Notes: generated from the sequence alone by a model not told the origin. Shown: positions 47,073 to 56,842, counted from the first letter of the stretch. The stretch is DNA of 64,000 nucleotides from Candidatus Puniceispirillum sp. (GCA_013822015.1 PNJU01000008.1:1-64000); one strand, 5' to 3'. Translations and numbers: made by a program.

Positions 47073-47092
47073 CTCCTTAAGATATTAGCAAG
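47073..47092 (-). promoter_or_regulatory. Possible ROSE-like thermometer at the dnaK ribosome binding site
   Basis: On the minus strand CUUGCU (47092-47087) can pair with AGGAG (47077-47073), leaving one bulged G, across a 9-nt loop. The UUGCU-to-SD pairing with an unpaired G is the hallmark of ROSE-type RNA thermometers. It sits 7 nt upstream of the dnaK ATG. Based on one short pairing only. Confidence 0.35.
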
Positions 47093-47188
47093 TTCTCACC
47101 GCCTCATACGCGAGCGCTGGCGAGTTCTCCCAAAAGACTGCGACTGGCACAGCCGTAAGATGAGGACCTTTCCTCGCCTCACATGGGC

Positions 47189-47216
47189 ATTTTAGCATAA
47201 TTTCCCCCAATTTCAA
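47189..47216 (-). promoter_or_regulatory. dnaK promoter
   Basis: Minus strand TTGAAA (47211-47216), 16-bp spacer, TAAAAT (47189-47194), preceded by TGC. A sigma70-like match; CTTGAAA at the -35 also resembles the heat-shock sigma -35, but no matching CCCAT -10 lies at correct spacing. No CIRCE inverted repeat was found. The rest of the 258-bp gap to valS shows no other gene. Confidence 0.6.
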
Positions 47217-47323
47217 GTAGAACAAGACAAATAGGCACGCCGTGCTCGTCCCCTCTTCAAACGGGCGCCCAAGGGTGGTATGGTGCCAAACGTATAGTCC
47301 AATCCCCTCAAGCGATCACGAGC

Positions 47324-49984
47324 ATGCTAGACAAAACCTTTGACCCCGCTTCCTTTGAAAAAGACCTTTATGCTGCCTGGGAATCCTCAGGCGCCTTTGC
47401 CCCACGCCAAGACGAGCAAGGCAGAGATCCCTATGTGCTCATGATGCCCCCACCCAATGTCACGGGCACCCTGCACATGGGGCACGCCCTCACTTATACG
47501 CTGCCCGATATTCTCGTGCGCATGGCGCGCATGCAGGGGCGCGAAGTCTTATGGCAGCCCGGCATGGACCACGCAGGCATCGCGACACAGCTTGTGGTGG
47601 AAAAGCAGCTGGCAGCCAAGGGCGAAAACCGCCGGGATCTAGGGCGCGAGGAATTTTTAAAGCGCGTCTGGGCCTGGAAAGAAGAGTCCGGCGGCATCAT
47701 CGCCAATCAACAGCGCCGCTTAGGCATCTCCCCCCACTGGGCCAGAGAACGCTTTACCCTGGACGAGGGGCTCAACAAATCCGTACGCGCAGCTTTTGTG
47801 ACCCTTTACCACCGAGGCCTTCTCCACCGCGCAAAGCGCCTTGTGAACTGGGACCCCAAGCTTCTCACAGCCGTATCTGATCTTGAGGTCCAAAACACAG
47901 AAACAAAAGGCAAATATTGGTACATTCGCTACGCCATTGACGGGCAAAAGGACACCTTTATTACCGTTGCCACCTCGCGCCCAGAGACCCTTTTTGGCGA
48001 CCAGGCCATCGCAGTTCACCCCTCAGACGAGCGCTATTTTGCCCTCCACGGCCGATACGCCATCCTCCCCCTCACTGGCCGGCGCATTCCCATTGTGACC
48101 GATGAGTACTGTGATCCCGAAAAGGGAACGGGCGCCGTCAAGATCACGCCTGCCCACGACTTTAACGACTTTGAGGTGGGCAAACGCCACAACCTTGAGC
48201 CCCTCAATATCTTCGATATCCACGCGTGCTTAAACGAGAATGTACCAAAGTTCTACAAGGGCTTAGAGCGCTTTGAGGCGCGCAAGAAAGTCCTTGAGGA
48301 TCTGGAAGCGGACGGGCTTCTCGAGAGCACCCAAGAGGTCACCCTCATGGTGCCCATCTGTGAGCGCACGGGCGAGATTGTTGAGCCGTACCTAACGGAC
48401 CAGTGGTTTGTGGATACATCGCGTGTGGCCAAGCGTGCCTTAGACGCCGTACGCAACAAGGAAGTAGAGATTGTGCCTGAGCAGTGGAAGGCGACGTACT
48501 ACCACTGGCTTGAGAATATCCAGCCCTGGTGTGTGTCCCGTCAGTTGTGGTGGGGACACCGTATCCCTGCGTGGTACGGCCCCGATGGACGTGTATTTGT
48601 GGCCCATGATGAAGCTGAAGCCAAGGCTTACGCCTTCACACACTACGGCGAAGAGGTTACGCTCGCCCAAGACGAAGACGTCCTTGATACCTGGTTCTCC
48701 TCGGCGCTGTGGCCTTTCTCAACCCTCGGGTGGCCAGAAAAGACCACGACCCTGCGTCGCTATTACCCCACAAGTGTCCTTGTGACGGGCGTTGACATCC
48801 TCTTTTTCTGGGTCGCTCGCATGATGATGATGGGCTACTGCTTTATGGACGAGCCTCCCTTTCGCACCATTTATCTCCACGCCCTTGTGCGTGATGAAAA
48901 GGGCCAAAAGATGTCCAAGTCCAAGGGCAACATCATTAACCCCCTCGACCTTATTGAGTCCGTGGGGGCAGACGCCCTGCGCTTTACATTGGCGAGTCTT
49001 TCCGCACCGGGGCGCAACATCAACTTCTCCAACAGTGTTGTGGAAGGCTACCGCAACTTTGCCACAAAAATCTGGAACGCAGCGCGCTTTTGCGACCATT
49101 ACGAGTGCGCCTATCATCCTGATTTCAAAGCGCAAACATTAAATGCACCCCTCAACAGATGGATCGTGGGAGAGCTTGCCAGCGCCCAGGCAAATCTTGA
49201 GGACGCCCTAAGTCGCTACCGCTTTGATGAGGCCTGTAGCCTCGTTTACCAATTCGTCTGGGGACGCTTTTGTGACTGGTATCTGGAGCTTGCAAAGCCC
49301 CTTTTGTCCCAGGACAACGACGCACAAGAAGAAACAAAAGCCACAGCCGCCTGGGTCCTTGGACAAATCTGTCATCTCCTGCATCCCTTCATGCCGTTCA
49401 TCACTGAAAAAATCTGGATGCACCAAGTGGCAGAAGACGCCCCTTCCCTCATCACCTCCCCGTGGCCAGAGCTGGCCACCCTCAAGGATTTGGCCAAAGA
49501 CAGCCTCTTCCCGTGGCTCATTGATCTCATCACCGCCACCCGCTCCATGCGTCAGGAGGTAGGCGTGCCAGCTGGCGCGTCTGTCATCCTTGGTTTTTCT
49601 GCACTGTCTGAGGCACAAAAAGAGTTCCTCGTCTCCCAGAAGGATCTTGTCCTGCGCATGACACGCGCCAGTGACTTCACCCTTGACGTGGCAGGGGACG
49701 CGCGCTTTGACAAGGGGGTCATCACAAGCCTCGTTCACGACGTGACCCTCCACATTCCCGTGGCTGGGCTCATTGATCTGGATAGCGAACGCGCACGTCT
49801 TGAAAAGGTCATGGCCCAGGCTGAAAAGGACATGAAGCCTCTCACAGCCAAGCTTGAGAACAGAGCCTTCATGGATAAAGCGCCTGCCGACATTGTGGCC
49901 GGCATCCAAGCGCGCCTTGAGGAAGCTCAAGGTCAAATGGACCACGCGCGCCAAGCCATCGCGCGCCTCGACACGCTCGGGTAA
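47324..49984 (+). CDS. valS: Valine-tRNA ligase
   Basis: 886 residues. Class I synthetase with PPPNVTGTLHMGHAL (HIGH-type) near residue 43, KGQKMSKSKGN (KMSKS loop), an editing domain containing TVATSRPETLFGDQAI, an anticodon-binding helical domain and the C-terminal coiled-coil typical of ValRS (LEKVMAQAEKDMKPL). Charges tRNA-Val and edits Thr-tRNA-Val. Divergent from dnaK. No ribosome binding site of strength is seen; AGCGATCACGAGC precedes the ATG. Confidence 0.98.
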   Translation: MLDKTFDPASFEKDLYAAWESSGAFAPRQDEQGRDPYVLMMPPPNVTGTLHMGHALTYTLPDILVRMARMQGREVLWQPGMDHAGIATQLVVEKQLAAKGENRRDLGREEFLKRVWAWKEESGGIIANQQRRLGISPHWARERFTLDEGLNKSVRAAFVTLYHRGLLHRAKRLVNWDPKLLTAVSDLEVQNTETKGKYWYIRYAIDGQKDTFITVATSRPETLFGDQAIAVHPSDERYFALHGRYAILPLTGRRIPIVTDEYCDPEKGTGAVKITPAHDFNDFEVGKRHNLEPLNIFDIHACLNENVPKFYKGLERFEARKKVLEDLEADGLLESTQEVTLMVPICERTGEIVEPYLTDQWFVDTSRVAKRALDAVRNKEVEIVPEQWKATYYHWLENIQPWCVSRQLWWGHRIPAWYGPDGRVFVAHDEAEAKAYAFTHYGEEVTLAQDEDVLDTWFSSALWPFSTLGWPEKTTTLRRYYPTSVLVTGVDILFFWVARMMMMGYCFMDEPPFRTIYLHALVRDEKGQKMSKSKGNIINPLDLIESVGADALRFTLASLSAPGRNINFSNSVVEGYRNFATKIWNAARFCDHYECAYHPDFKAQTLNAPLNRWIVGELASAQANLEDALSRYRFDEACSLVYQFVWGRFCDWYLELAKPLLSQDNDAQEETKATAAWVLGQICHLLHPFMPFITEKIWMHQVAEDAPSLITSPWPELATLKDLAKDSLFPWLIDLITATRSMRQEVGVPAGASVILGFSALSEAQKEFLVSQKDLVLRMTRASDFTLDVAGDARFDKGVITSLVHDVTLHIPVAGLIDLDSERARLEKVMAQAEKDMKPLTAKLENRAFMDKAPADIVAGIQARLEEAQGQMDHARQAIARLDTLG

Positions 49985-49988
49985 ATAA

Positions 49989-50036
49989 GATAGGGCGCGC
50001 TCAGCTTACTCAGGTATAAGCCGGGCGCGCCCTATC
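49989..50036 (+). terminator. Long hairpin downstream of valS
   Basis: GATAGGGCGCGC (49989-50000) pairs with GCGCGCCCTATC (50025-50036), a perfect 12-bp stem with a 24-nt loop, 5 bp after the stop. A second hairpin, TGAAGCC/GGCTTCA (50038-50062), follows. No T-tract, so the site may be a Rho-assisted terminator or a 3' stabiliser. The remaining 312-bp gap (49985-50296) holds only an AT-rich stretch and the next promoter. Confidence 0.65.
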
Positions 50037-50226
50037 CTGAAGCCTAAGGCTGTACGGCTTCAAAAGAGAGAAAATGCATCTCTAATATCTTTAAAGATAT
50101 TCCGAAAAAAGACTGAAATCTGAAGTTTTTCACAATGTGCTTTTGATACAAAACAACTTGCTTGCACCACAAAAAGCAAGTCTAAAATTCTTGGCAAACA
50201 CGACAGGGAACATTTTCGGGATATTA

Positions 50227-50256
50227 TTGACTTCCAGAAACGACCTTTGCTATAGA
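50227..50256 (+). promoter_or_regulatory. Extended -10 promoter of the histidine-kinase-like gene
   Basis: TTGACT (50227-50232), 18-bp spacer, TGC-TATAGA (50248-50256), 41 bp before the ATG. Confidence 0.6.
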
Positions 50257-50296
50257 AGGTGAAAAATTCTTAACAGGGAATAAAACTGGATAAATT

Positions 50297-51796
50297 ATGT
50301 CCAACAAAAAGTATTCGCATATTTATACATTGTGGACCGACATCAAAAAAAGGTGCTCAAATACAATTAAGAAGCGCCCTTTTACAAAAAAACGTTATTT
50401 TCATGAGTTGAAACTCGTTTTTTCATCAGCTGCTGCCCGTTGGGCACCGACCTTCTTAGGCATCGCACTTGCTTTATTTGTAGGCGCCACGCTTGGGTCA
50501 CTTATCTATCATCGGGTTCATTTTGATGGGCAAAAAAGCAAGGACGCCTTACGGGTGCAACATGCTTATGAGCACATCGTGGAAGAGATAAAAGAGCACC
50601 TCACCTTTGTTGCGAGGCTTTCACACACAAACACTCTTCATAAGGAGAAGGAGACCCTGCAGAATGCACCCCTTTCCTTTGCGCAAAATCGCCTTACGTA
50701 TTTGCCGAACGAGCACAAGTCAGGGCTTTCCGCTGATGCCAATGACATTTGCTTTTATAAGGCCTTCGCGCGCGCCCATGGTACGCTTGTGCTTAAAATC
50801 CCCTTAGAACAGATGGCAAGGAAGCTAGGCTTGAAAGCTCTTTCTGTTCAAAAAAGTGAGGGTATTCTCAAAACAGAGGCTGGGAACCTTTACTATCCCT
50901 ATCAAAGTGGCTCCTTCTGGGAGAGCTTTGTGGACAAGAGGATACCACCCTTTCTTGTCTTTCTTGCGTGCGCATATGGATTCATGCTGATCATCTTTTG
51001 TGTGGCGGGCGTTACCCGTGCACGGGCCCGCTTTGAGATCGCCGATGAATTAGATAAACTTCAGCAAAACATCACCCATGCTGATGGCCTGATCCGTTCC
51101 ATGGGGGACGACATGCACGCACTTAAAAAGACTCTCACAAGCACGCAAAAGGCGCAGAAGCTTCTTTCATCCTTAAGCCACAAACGCGCGCATCGACAGG
51201 CGCAGGCCTGGGGCAGCGCACGCTCTCTTGCAACACTTGTGAGGCACGTGTCCAATGAAGATGTGTGTCTGTCTCAAATCGACGCACTCATGCAAGAGCT
51301 GCACCACGTGCTTGTGACTGGCCAAGAGAGCACGGTGCAGCAAGATGTCACACACATTGATGTCCCCCAAACTCTGGCGCGCGTTTTTGCCATGCTAGAG
51401 CCGTTTATGGACCGCGCCCGTGTCACATGCATCAGTCACGTGAATGAAACAGATTTTCCCATTGAAGCGGACCCGTATTTGTTTGAGCTGTGTCTGCTCA
51501 TTCTGTGTAAAGACTTAGTCTTTTACTCCCTTGAGGGGGCACGTGTGGTTGTTTCGTCGTGTGAAGGAGCGCTCTGCCTAGCCCTTGAAGGGAATTTTGT
51601 AAACGTGGGCACAACCTTTGGCCGAGATACCGTAGATCTTGGCTTTATGGGTTTTCCTCGAGACCACATTCCACAACTTGTAAGCTCGCTAGGCATGACG
51701 TTGTACCAAACAAAATCAGGCTTCGCGCTCTTCCTTTGCGATGCCCCCCATCAAGAAAGTGCCTCCCATGACACTGTTATCCCTCTTTTTGCGTAG
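50297..51796 (+). CDS. Degenerate sensor histidine-kinase-like membrane protein
   Basis: 499 residues. Transmembrane helices at about 49-71 (APTFLGIALALFVGATLG) and 217-239 (IPPFLVFLACAYGFMLIIF) bracket a ~145-residue extracytoplasmic domain. After TM2 comes a charged linker and a helical-pair region (about 245-340). A C-terminal alpha/beta part (TLARVFAMLEPFMDRARV, YLFELCLLILCKDLVFYS) has the layout of a HATPase domain. No phospho-accepting H box and no canonical N, G1 or G2 boxes could be identified, so kinase activity is doubtful. It overlaps the STAND gene by 29 or 56 bp and has its own promoter. Confidence 0.6.
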   Translation: MSNKKYSHIYTLWTDIKKRCSNTIKKRPFTKKRYFHELKLVFSSAAARWAPTFLGIALALFVGATLGSLIYHRVHFDGQKSKDALRVQHAYEHIVEEIKEHLTFVARLSHTNTLHKEKETLQNAPLSFAQNRLTYLPNEHKSGLSADANDICFYKAFARAHGTLVLKIPLEQMARKLGLKALSVQKSEGILKTEAGNLYYPYQSGSFWESFVDKRIPPFLVFLACAYGFMLIIFCVAGVTRARARFEIADELDKLQQNITHADGLIRSMGDDMHALKKTLTSTQKAQKLLSSLSHKRAHRQAQAWGSARSLATLVRHVSNEDVCLSQIDALMQELHHVLVTGQESTVQQDVTHIDVPQTLARVFAMLEPFMDRARVTCISHVNETDFPIEADPYLFELCLLILCKDLVFYSLEGARVVVSSCEGALCLALEGNFVNVGTTFGRDTVDLGFMGFPRDHIPQLVSSLGMTLYQTKSGFALFLCDAPHQESASHDTVIPLFA

Positions 51797-54044
51797 CCTT
51801 TTTGTCGCATCGCTGTTTGCGGGGTGTGAGGGTTATGCGCGCCCTTCTCCTGAGCTGTGGAATGTGCCTGTTTCCCACGCGCCGTTTTGGGGTAGAAAAG
51901 CGCAACTCATTGAGCTAGAACAAAAATTGACAAAAGAACCCGTGGTGGTCACGGGGCTGTCTGGTATGGGAAAGTCGCGTCTGGCCTTTACCTATGCTAA
52001 AAAACAAGCGCACAAATACCGTATCGTGTGGGTTTTTGATGCGTCACAGGGAATGGATAACCAAATGATTAATTTTGCAAACAAACTGCATGCCGTGAAC
52101 AACAAGGGGGAAAAGGGGTCATTTTCGAACAAAGAAGATGCCACCCACTACGTCAAAACGCTTCTACGCACATGCACCTTTTCCTGGCTTTTGATTTTCG
52201 ATGGCACCGCAAGCTTTGCTCATGCAAAAGACAGCCTTCCCGAAACACACGGTGCAACAGACAAGCACGTTATCATGACATCGCTATCTGACAAGGGTGC
52301 CAGCGGCGTTTTACAGTTGGACGCACTCTCGGACCAAGAAGCCTTTGCACTTCTGTCGCACTACTTAAAAGATGCGTCCTCACAAGATATCGCACGCCTT
52401 GCAAAAACCCTTCACAACCATCCCCTGGCTATGGTGCAAGCTTCCGCCTATATCAACGCAACTCCCGGCATGGGCGTAGATGCCTATATCGCTTTTTTCA
52501 CAAAGAGCAAAAATGATTATTGGGCATCAGAAGCCAAAGCGCTCCAAGGACAACCCCTTCTTTTTACAACCATTAAAATGTCCGTAGAGAAACTGAAGGC
52601 TGCCAGTCCCCAAGATTACACCCTGCTTGTGGCCTTGTGCATGCTGGACACCCACAAGATCGAGCGCCCCCTTATCGAGCAGGCTTACGTAAATCTCACC
52701 AACGGGGACATGGCGGGCTTTGGCAAAATCACAGACGTGGCCCTCATCTCTAAAGCCAGCCCAGATACTTACGCCGTCCATGACTACGTGCGTGATGTGG
52801 TCTTAAACACGGCAGATAAGGATACCCTTAAGGCAGCTGCAGCCTTAACCGCTCAGGTGCTTCTCAAGCGCTTTCCCGAGAAAATTGAGGACTGTATCGC
52901 GGTATTCGAAAAAAATCCAAGATTACACCGTCATACGAAAATGGCTTTCGAGCATGCTGATTATATGCCCGCCAAAGATGCGCTCAACCTCGGTATCAGG
53001 CTTTTCTATTTTTCGGAGCGTCGAAATCATGATTTTGATTTTGCGGTGCCAAACAAAAAGAAAATGAAAGATATTTTTGAAAAACAGCCTAATGCCGATC
53101 CACTTATTGCTGGCATATTTTTTGAAAATTATGGATATACCGTTCTCACGGGGGGAACCATCGATGACACCATCGTTGAGCTTAAAAAATCTTACGCATT
53201 TTTCAAAAAGGCTGATCCGGAAGCTGCGCGTCCCCATATGATTGCACTTCTTGTGGATGGATTGGGTTTTTTCAATCACTGGAAGGGTGATATCGAAACT
53301 GCCCAGCGCCATTTGGAAGAGGCCAAAGCACTCCTGAGGAAAGGAGATGATCCATATTTTTATGTGTCTGTGCACCAGCTTGAAGCGGTCCTCACGCAAG
53401 ACAGGGGAAGCTTTCAAGCGGCCATTAACACGCTGGACACAAGCAAGCCATTCTTTGAGGCAAATGACTCACTCAGGAGTGCGAGCTGGCCATTCTCATC
53501 GTCTTTGAAGGCGTGCTCTCTTGTGAAACTTGGTCGTTACGCAGAGGCAAAACGCCTCAGTGAGGAAGCCATAGAGGTCGCGCTCAAACATGCAGATGGA
53601 GACGAGGGTATTGATCAAATTGGCCGTCTATACGTTTATCTTTCACAAGCCCAAAGCGGTCTAGGACAGCATAAGGTTGCGCAAGAGAACGCACTCAAAG
53701 CCATCGACATCATGAACAAATCTTACGGCGAGGCTGTCATACGTCGTCAGGGCGTGGCTCACATCGCCCTAGGGGACGCCCTTGTGGGGCAAGGGAAGTT
53801 TGCGGAAGCAGAAGCGGCCTACCGCTCGGCCCAGGACATTTTTGATGCGATCTCTACCCACAAGGCATTTGATGATATGAGTGAGGTGCTCTACAAGATG
53901 TTCATCCTTGGAAAAAAACAAGAAGGCACACCTCAAGGGAATGTCTTGATGATCCATGCCATGGATAACCACCGCGCTCTTTTTGAAAAGCTTCACCCGC
54001 GCTTCATTGCCATGACCAGGATGAGCTTGGACCTGCCTGCTTAA
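51768..54044 (+). CDS. Exported STAND-type NTPase with TPR-like repeats
   Basis: 758 residues from ATG 51768 (MTLLSLFLRSLFVASLFAGC); ATG 51741 adds 9 residues. Both starts overlap the preceding gene. The N-terminus is a signal peptide, possibly lipoprotein-like (FAGC). An NB-ARC/STAND domain follows: FWGRKAQLIELEQKL, Walker A VTGLSGMGKSRLAF, Walker B WLLIFDG, then VIMTSLSDKG and LDALSDQEAFALLSHYL. The C-terminal half has TPR-like helices (RHLEEAKALLRKGDDPY, GRYAEAKRLSEEAIEVAL, GKFAEAEAAYRSAQ). STAND proteins are normally cytoplasmic signal switches; an export signal in front of one is unusual. Confidence 0.75.
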   Translation: MTLLSLFLRSLFVASLFAGCEGYARPSPELWNVPVSHAPFWGRKAQLIELEQKLTKEPVVVTGLSGMGKSRLAFTYAKKQAHKYRIVWVFDASQGMDNQMINFANKLHAVNNKGEKGSFSNKEDATHYVKTLLRTCTFSWLLIFDGTASFAHAKDSLPETHGATDKHVIMTSLSDKGASGVLQLDALSDQEAFALLSHYLKDASSQDIARLAKTLHNHPLAMVQASAYINATPGMGVDAYIAFFTKSKNDYWASEAKALQGQPLLFTTIKMSVEKLKAASPQDYTLLVALCMLDTHKIERPLIEQAYVNLTNGDMAGFGKITDVALISKASPDTYAVHDYVRDVVLNTADKDTLKAAAALTAQVLLKRFPEKIEDCIAVFEKNPRLHRHTKMAFEHADYMPAKDALNLGIRLFYFSERRNHDFDFAVPNKKKMKDIFEKQPNADPLIAGIFFENYGYTVLTGGTIDDTIVELKKSYAFFKKADPEAARPHMIALLVDGLGFFNHWKGDIETAQRHLEEAKALLRKGDDPYFYVSVHQLEAVLTQDRGSFQAAINTLDTSKPFFEANDSLRSASWPFSSSLKACSLVKLGRYAEAKRLSEEAIEVALKHADGDEGIDQIGRLYVYLSQAQSGLGQHKVAQENALKAIDIMNKSYGEAVIRRQGVAHIALGDALVGQGKFAEAEAAYRSAQDIFDAISTHKAFDDMSEVLYKMFILGKKQEGTPQGNVLMIHAMDNHRALFEKLHPRFIAMTRMSLDLPA

Positions 54045-54061
54045 GGGCGCAACTCCTCCTA

Positions 54062-54099
54062 CACGCGGCCCTTTTCGGATTCTCCAGAAGGGCCGTGTG
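54062..54099 (+). terminator. Hairpin between the STAND gene and the TPR gene
   Basis: A 12-bp stem (54062-54073 with 54088-54099, one G-U pair) around a 14-nt loop, 18 bp after the STAND stop. It has no T-tract but is the only strong structure in the convergent gap. Confidence 0.55.
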
Positions 54100-54223
54100 C
54101 CTTCTAAAGGCGAACTTTCCCAAAAAGGGAAGCGTGCCTCAGCCTCTAACGACAGAGATGAACTGGCGGGAACCCGAAACTTGGCGCTTTCTCCCGTTAA
54201 AAGGTGTGCGCAAAAGCTCCTCC

Positions 54224-56842
54224 TCACGCGGCGCTGTCTGGATTTGCCGCCAGCTTTGACAGCAAATCTTGAAATTTCTGGACCTTGGCAAGCTGCTCTT
54301 GAAAGGCTTGCTTTGTGGCCTCGGACGGGGTCTCTAGGGGTGCGAGGGTTAAAAGGTCAAAGAGCGTCCCTTGGGGTGTTTTCTCCATGCGAGCAAGAAA
54401 ACTTGTGCGCAGCAAATGTAGTCCTTGCCTATCCTTCATCACGTTAAGGGTCACCGCCAGATTCAGCAGGAATTTGTTTTGATCAGAAGGCGTGGCCTCC
54501 TTATGCGCAATGAGCTGTGTCAAAAGGCTGCGCACAAGGCTCCAATTGGACATGTCCCACGCAATATGGAGACGGTGCTTGAGCCCTTCATAGGTCGCGT
54601 CATCACCCAACAGCGCCAACGCCTGCGCCTTGTGTCCACCTTTTGCCAGATAATCCGCCTCTAGGTAGCGCACTTTTGCGTCATAGAGAGGATCCGGGGG
54701 CAGCGCCTTAAGCTGCGTGAGAGTACCTTCGAGGCCTTTCATGTCTGAAATTTTCTCTTGAATTTGAGATAACTTTAAAAGAAATTGCGCTTTCTTGGGA
54801 CTTTCGGATGATTTCTGAATAAGATACTGAAGACTGCGCTGGGCTTGCGTGTAAAAACCGAGGGTCTCGTAATCCTTGGAAAGCTGCTCAATGACCTGAA
54901 CTTGACGAGGGCCCGCGGGCAACATTTCCTTGAAACGGTCATAGAGAGCAACGGTCATAAAAAGCGGGCGCTTTTTGCGATCCATAAACGCATCACAGAA
55001 GTAATTCTCGCCCTTTTGCACAAGGGCGGCCACGCCTGGCAGATCCTCAAATTGCTCCTTGATCATGCGGTAGAGAAAGAGTGCCTTATCTGGTTGATTT
55101 TCCTTAGCATAAAGATCAGCTAAGGTTGCGGCAATATTCATCTCAAGGGAGTTTCCGCGCCACAAAAAGCGTACATCCTCCAAATGTTGAATCTGGGTTT
55201 GGGCGTCCCATTTGTTTTTGTTTTGCGCAACAAGGGCAAAGGTGGCTTCGGCTCTGACCTGGATGCTTTTTGCCTTTTTTGCAAATTTTTCCACCATATT
55301 ATCGTGCTCTGGTGTGCGCGGAGCTAAGAACAAATACAAATAATTGTAAAGATCCTTCTCAAAAGGGATGAGCCGGGATTGATCAATGAGCTTTAAAAAC
55401 AAAAGTCCTGGATAATTAATACGATATGACGCAAGGGCCATGAGCAGGTAAACAGGGTTTGTCACGGATTGCGGATACTCTTTCAGATACTTGAGGCGTT
55501 CCACCGTCTTCTTGAGTCCCTCGTGGTAATGCTCCTGCATCATGTCGGCAACGCCCTGCCATAAAATTGCGTGCTCTTCCCCTTCGTCAGCTTGCTCTTG
55601 AAGAAGGGCCTGGGTCATGTCCGCCTGACCAAGCTCAACGTGGGCAATGGCGCGCAGCAAGCGCACAAGAGGATCTTTGATGGTGGTAGGCTCTTTGATA
55701 TCTAGATACTCGAGAACATTGAGGGCGTCACCGATATCGCCCGCGGCCATAAGGGAAAGTGCGAGCTCTTTGTGATCACTGATAAACTGCTTGTGGTCAG
55801 CATTATCCCCCTCAAAGCGTCCTTCATTGTAAAGCTTACGAATGTGCTTTTCACTTTTCGCAGCAACTTGCCACATAGTTGCGTCAACGGGCGCGGGAGG
55901 AATAGCTTTATTGCGTGCCGTTTGTCGGTCGCCCATGGGAGAGACACGTGGGGATAATACAACGATATTCTTTTCAGTTACTTGTGGCGCAAAGGTATCG
56001 GCTTTCTTCAAGAGAACTAGCCCCCTCAAAGACGGTACGATATCAAAGTCTTCAAAGTTTCTTGGATCAATTTGCCGCCTGGGCGCGGGCACAGCCACAA
56101 GCATGTCCTTGGTAAGTGGATCCACAAGGCTCACTGGGTGTGTCTGGGATTTAAGAGGTGTCTCCAGTGCGACCTCGACCTGGGGCGGCACTTGCGTATC
56201 CAGAGACGTCACATATTCTTTACCCGTCTCAGGATTGTCCTCAGCAATATTTTGATCCCTTCCGAAGTCTGGCTCCTCTAAGCGCAAGGTCCATGCCGTG
56301 TCACGCCGCCCATAATGAACCTTCACATCATCGGCAATGGTCAGACAAAAGCCGCATCCGTTTTCCAACGGCAAAACTTGAAAGTCATGCCAGAGTCCAC
56401 TTGCTTTGTCCAAGTGCGTAAGATCGAAATTCGCTTTTTGTGAAAATATCATAAAAACCCGCTGCCCCCTTACAAAAAGGGCCATCTCCGTTGGCACCGT
56501 CCACTCAAGGGCAATTTTTTCTTGGTTTTGGTCTTGCGTAATGGAGAACACTTTGACCGCGCTCCATATTTCTGCAAGGGACTTAGGCCCGGTTTGGGGG
56601 GCGGATGGAACAGCGCCTTGGGCGCTGTCCAAGGGCACGGATGCGTCCTTTGGCGCGACCACGGGCGTAGGCCCTGACGCAAGTGCTTTCTTTGGCGCAG
56701 CAGAGTCAGGTGCGGTTGCTGAAGTCTTCTTCTGCGAGAGCGTTTTCTTGGGCTCTGGCGCTGCCTTCGCGCCCCAAAGGCCACCATGGATCAGCACGCA
56801 CGCTATCCCTCCAGCCTTTATAAGACGCATCACCGCCTGCAT
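54224..56842 (-). CDS. Large periplasmic TPR-like protein
   Basis: 872 residues, signal peptide MQAVMRLIKAGGIACVLIHG ending GAKAA, then a Lys/Pro/Ala-rich linker. Residues ~90-200 form a beta-rich segment with a two-cysteine loop (LENGCGFCLTIADDVK) reminiscent of AMIN-like modules. From ~345 to the end are helical TPR-type repeats (MAAGDIGDALNVLEYL, YAKENQPDKALFLYRMI, LGFYTQAQRSLQYLIQ). Alphaproteobacteria have similar large TPR proteins at the envelope; no specific function can be assigned. Convergent with the STAND gene. Confidence 0.7.
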   Translation of the reverse strand: MQAVMRLIKAGGIACVLIHGGLWGAKAAPEPKKTLSQKKTSATAPDSAAPKKALASGPTPVVAPKDASVPLDSAQGAVPSAPQTGPKSLAEIWSAVKVFSITQDQNQEKIALEWTVPTEMALFVRGQRVFMIFSQKANFDLTHLDKASGLWHDFQVLPLENGCGFCLTIADDVKVHYGRRDTAWTLRLEEPDFGRDQNIAEDNPETGKEYVTSLDTQVPPQVEVALETPLKSQTHPVSLVDPLTKDMLVAVPAPRRQIDPRNFEDFDIVPSLRGLVLLKKADTFAPQVTEKNIVVLSPRVSPMGDRQTARNKAIPPAPVDATMWQVAAKSEKHIRKLYNEGRFEGDNADHKQFISDHKELALSLMAAGDIGDALNVLEYLDIKEPTTIKDPLVRLLRAIAHVELGQADMTQALLQEQADEGEEHAILWQGVADMMQEHYHEGLKKTVERLKYLKEYPQSVTNPVYLLMALASYRINYPGLLFLKLIDQSRLIPFEKDLYNYLYLFLAPRTPEHDNMVEKFAKKAKSIQVRAEATFALVAQNKNKWDAQTQIQHLEDVRFLWRGNSLEMNIAATLADLYAKENQPDKALFLYRMIKEQFEDLPGVAALVQKGENYFCDAFMDRKKRPLFMTVALYDRFKEMLPAGPRQVQVIEQLSKDYETLGFYTQAQRSLQYLIQKSSESPKKAQFLLKLSQIQEKISDMKGLEGTLTQLKALPPDPLYDAKVRYLEADYLAKGGHKAQALALLGDDATYEGLKHRLHIAWDMSNWSLVRSLLTQLIAHKEATPSDQNKFLLNLAVTLNVMKDRQGLHLLRTSFLARMEKTPQGTLFDLLTLAPLETPSEATKQAFQEQLAKVQKFQDLLSKLAANPDSAA

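Noticed and set aside
47066-47323. CIRCE or sigma32 site before dnaK
   Set aside because: No TTAGCACTC/GAGTGCTAA arms and no heat-shock -10 at suitable spacing were found; only a sigma70-like promoter and the ROSE-like pairing.
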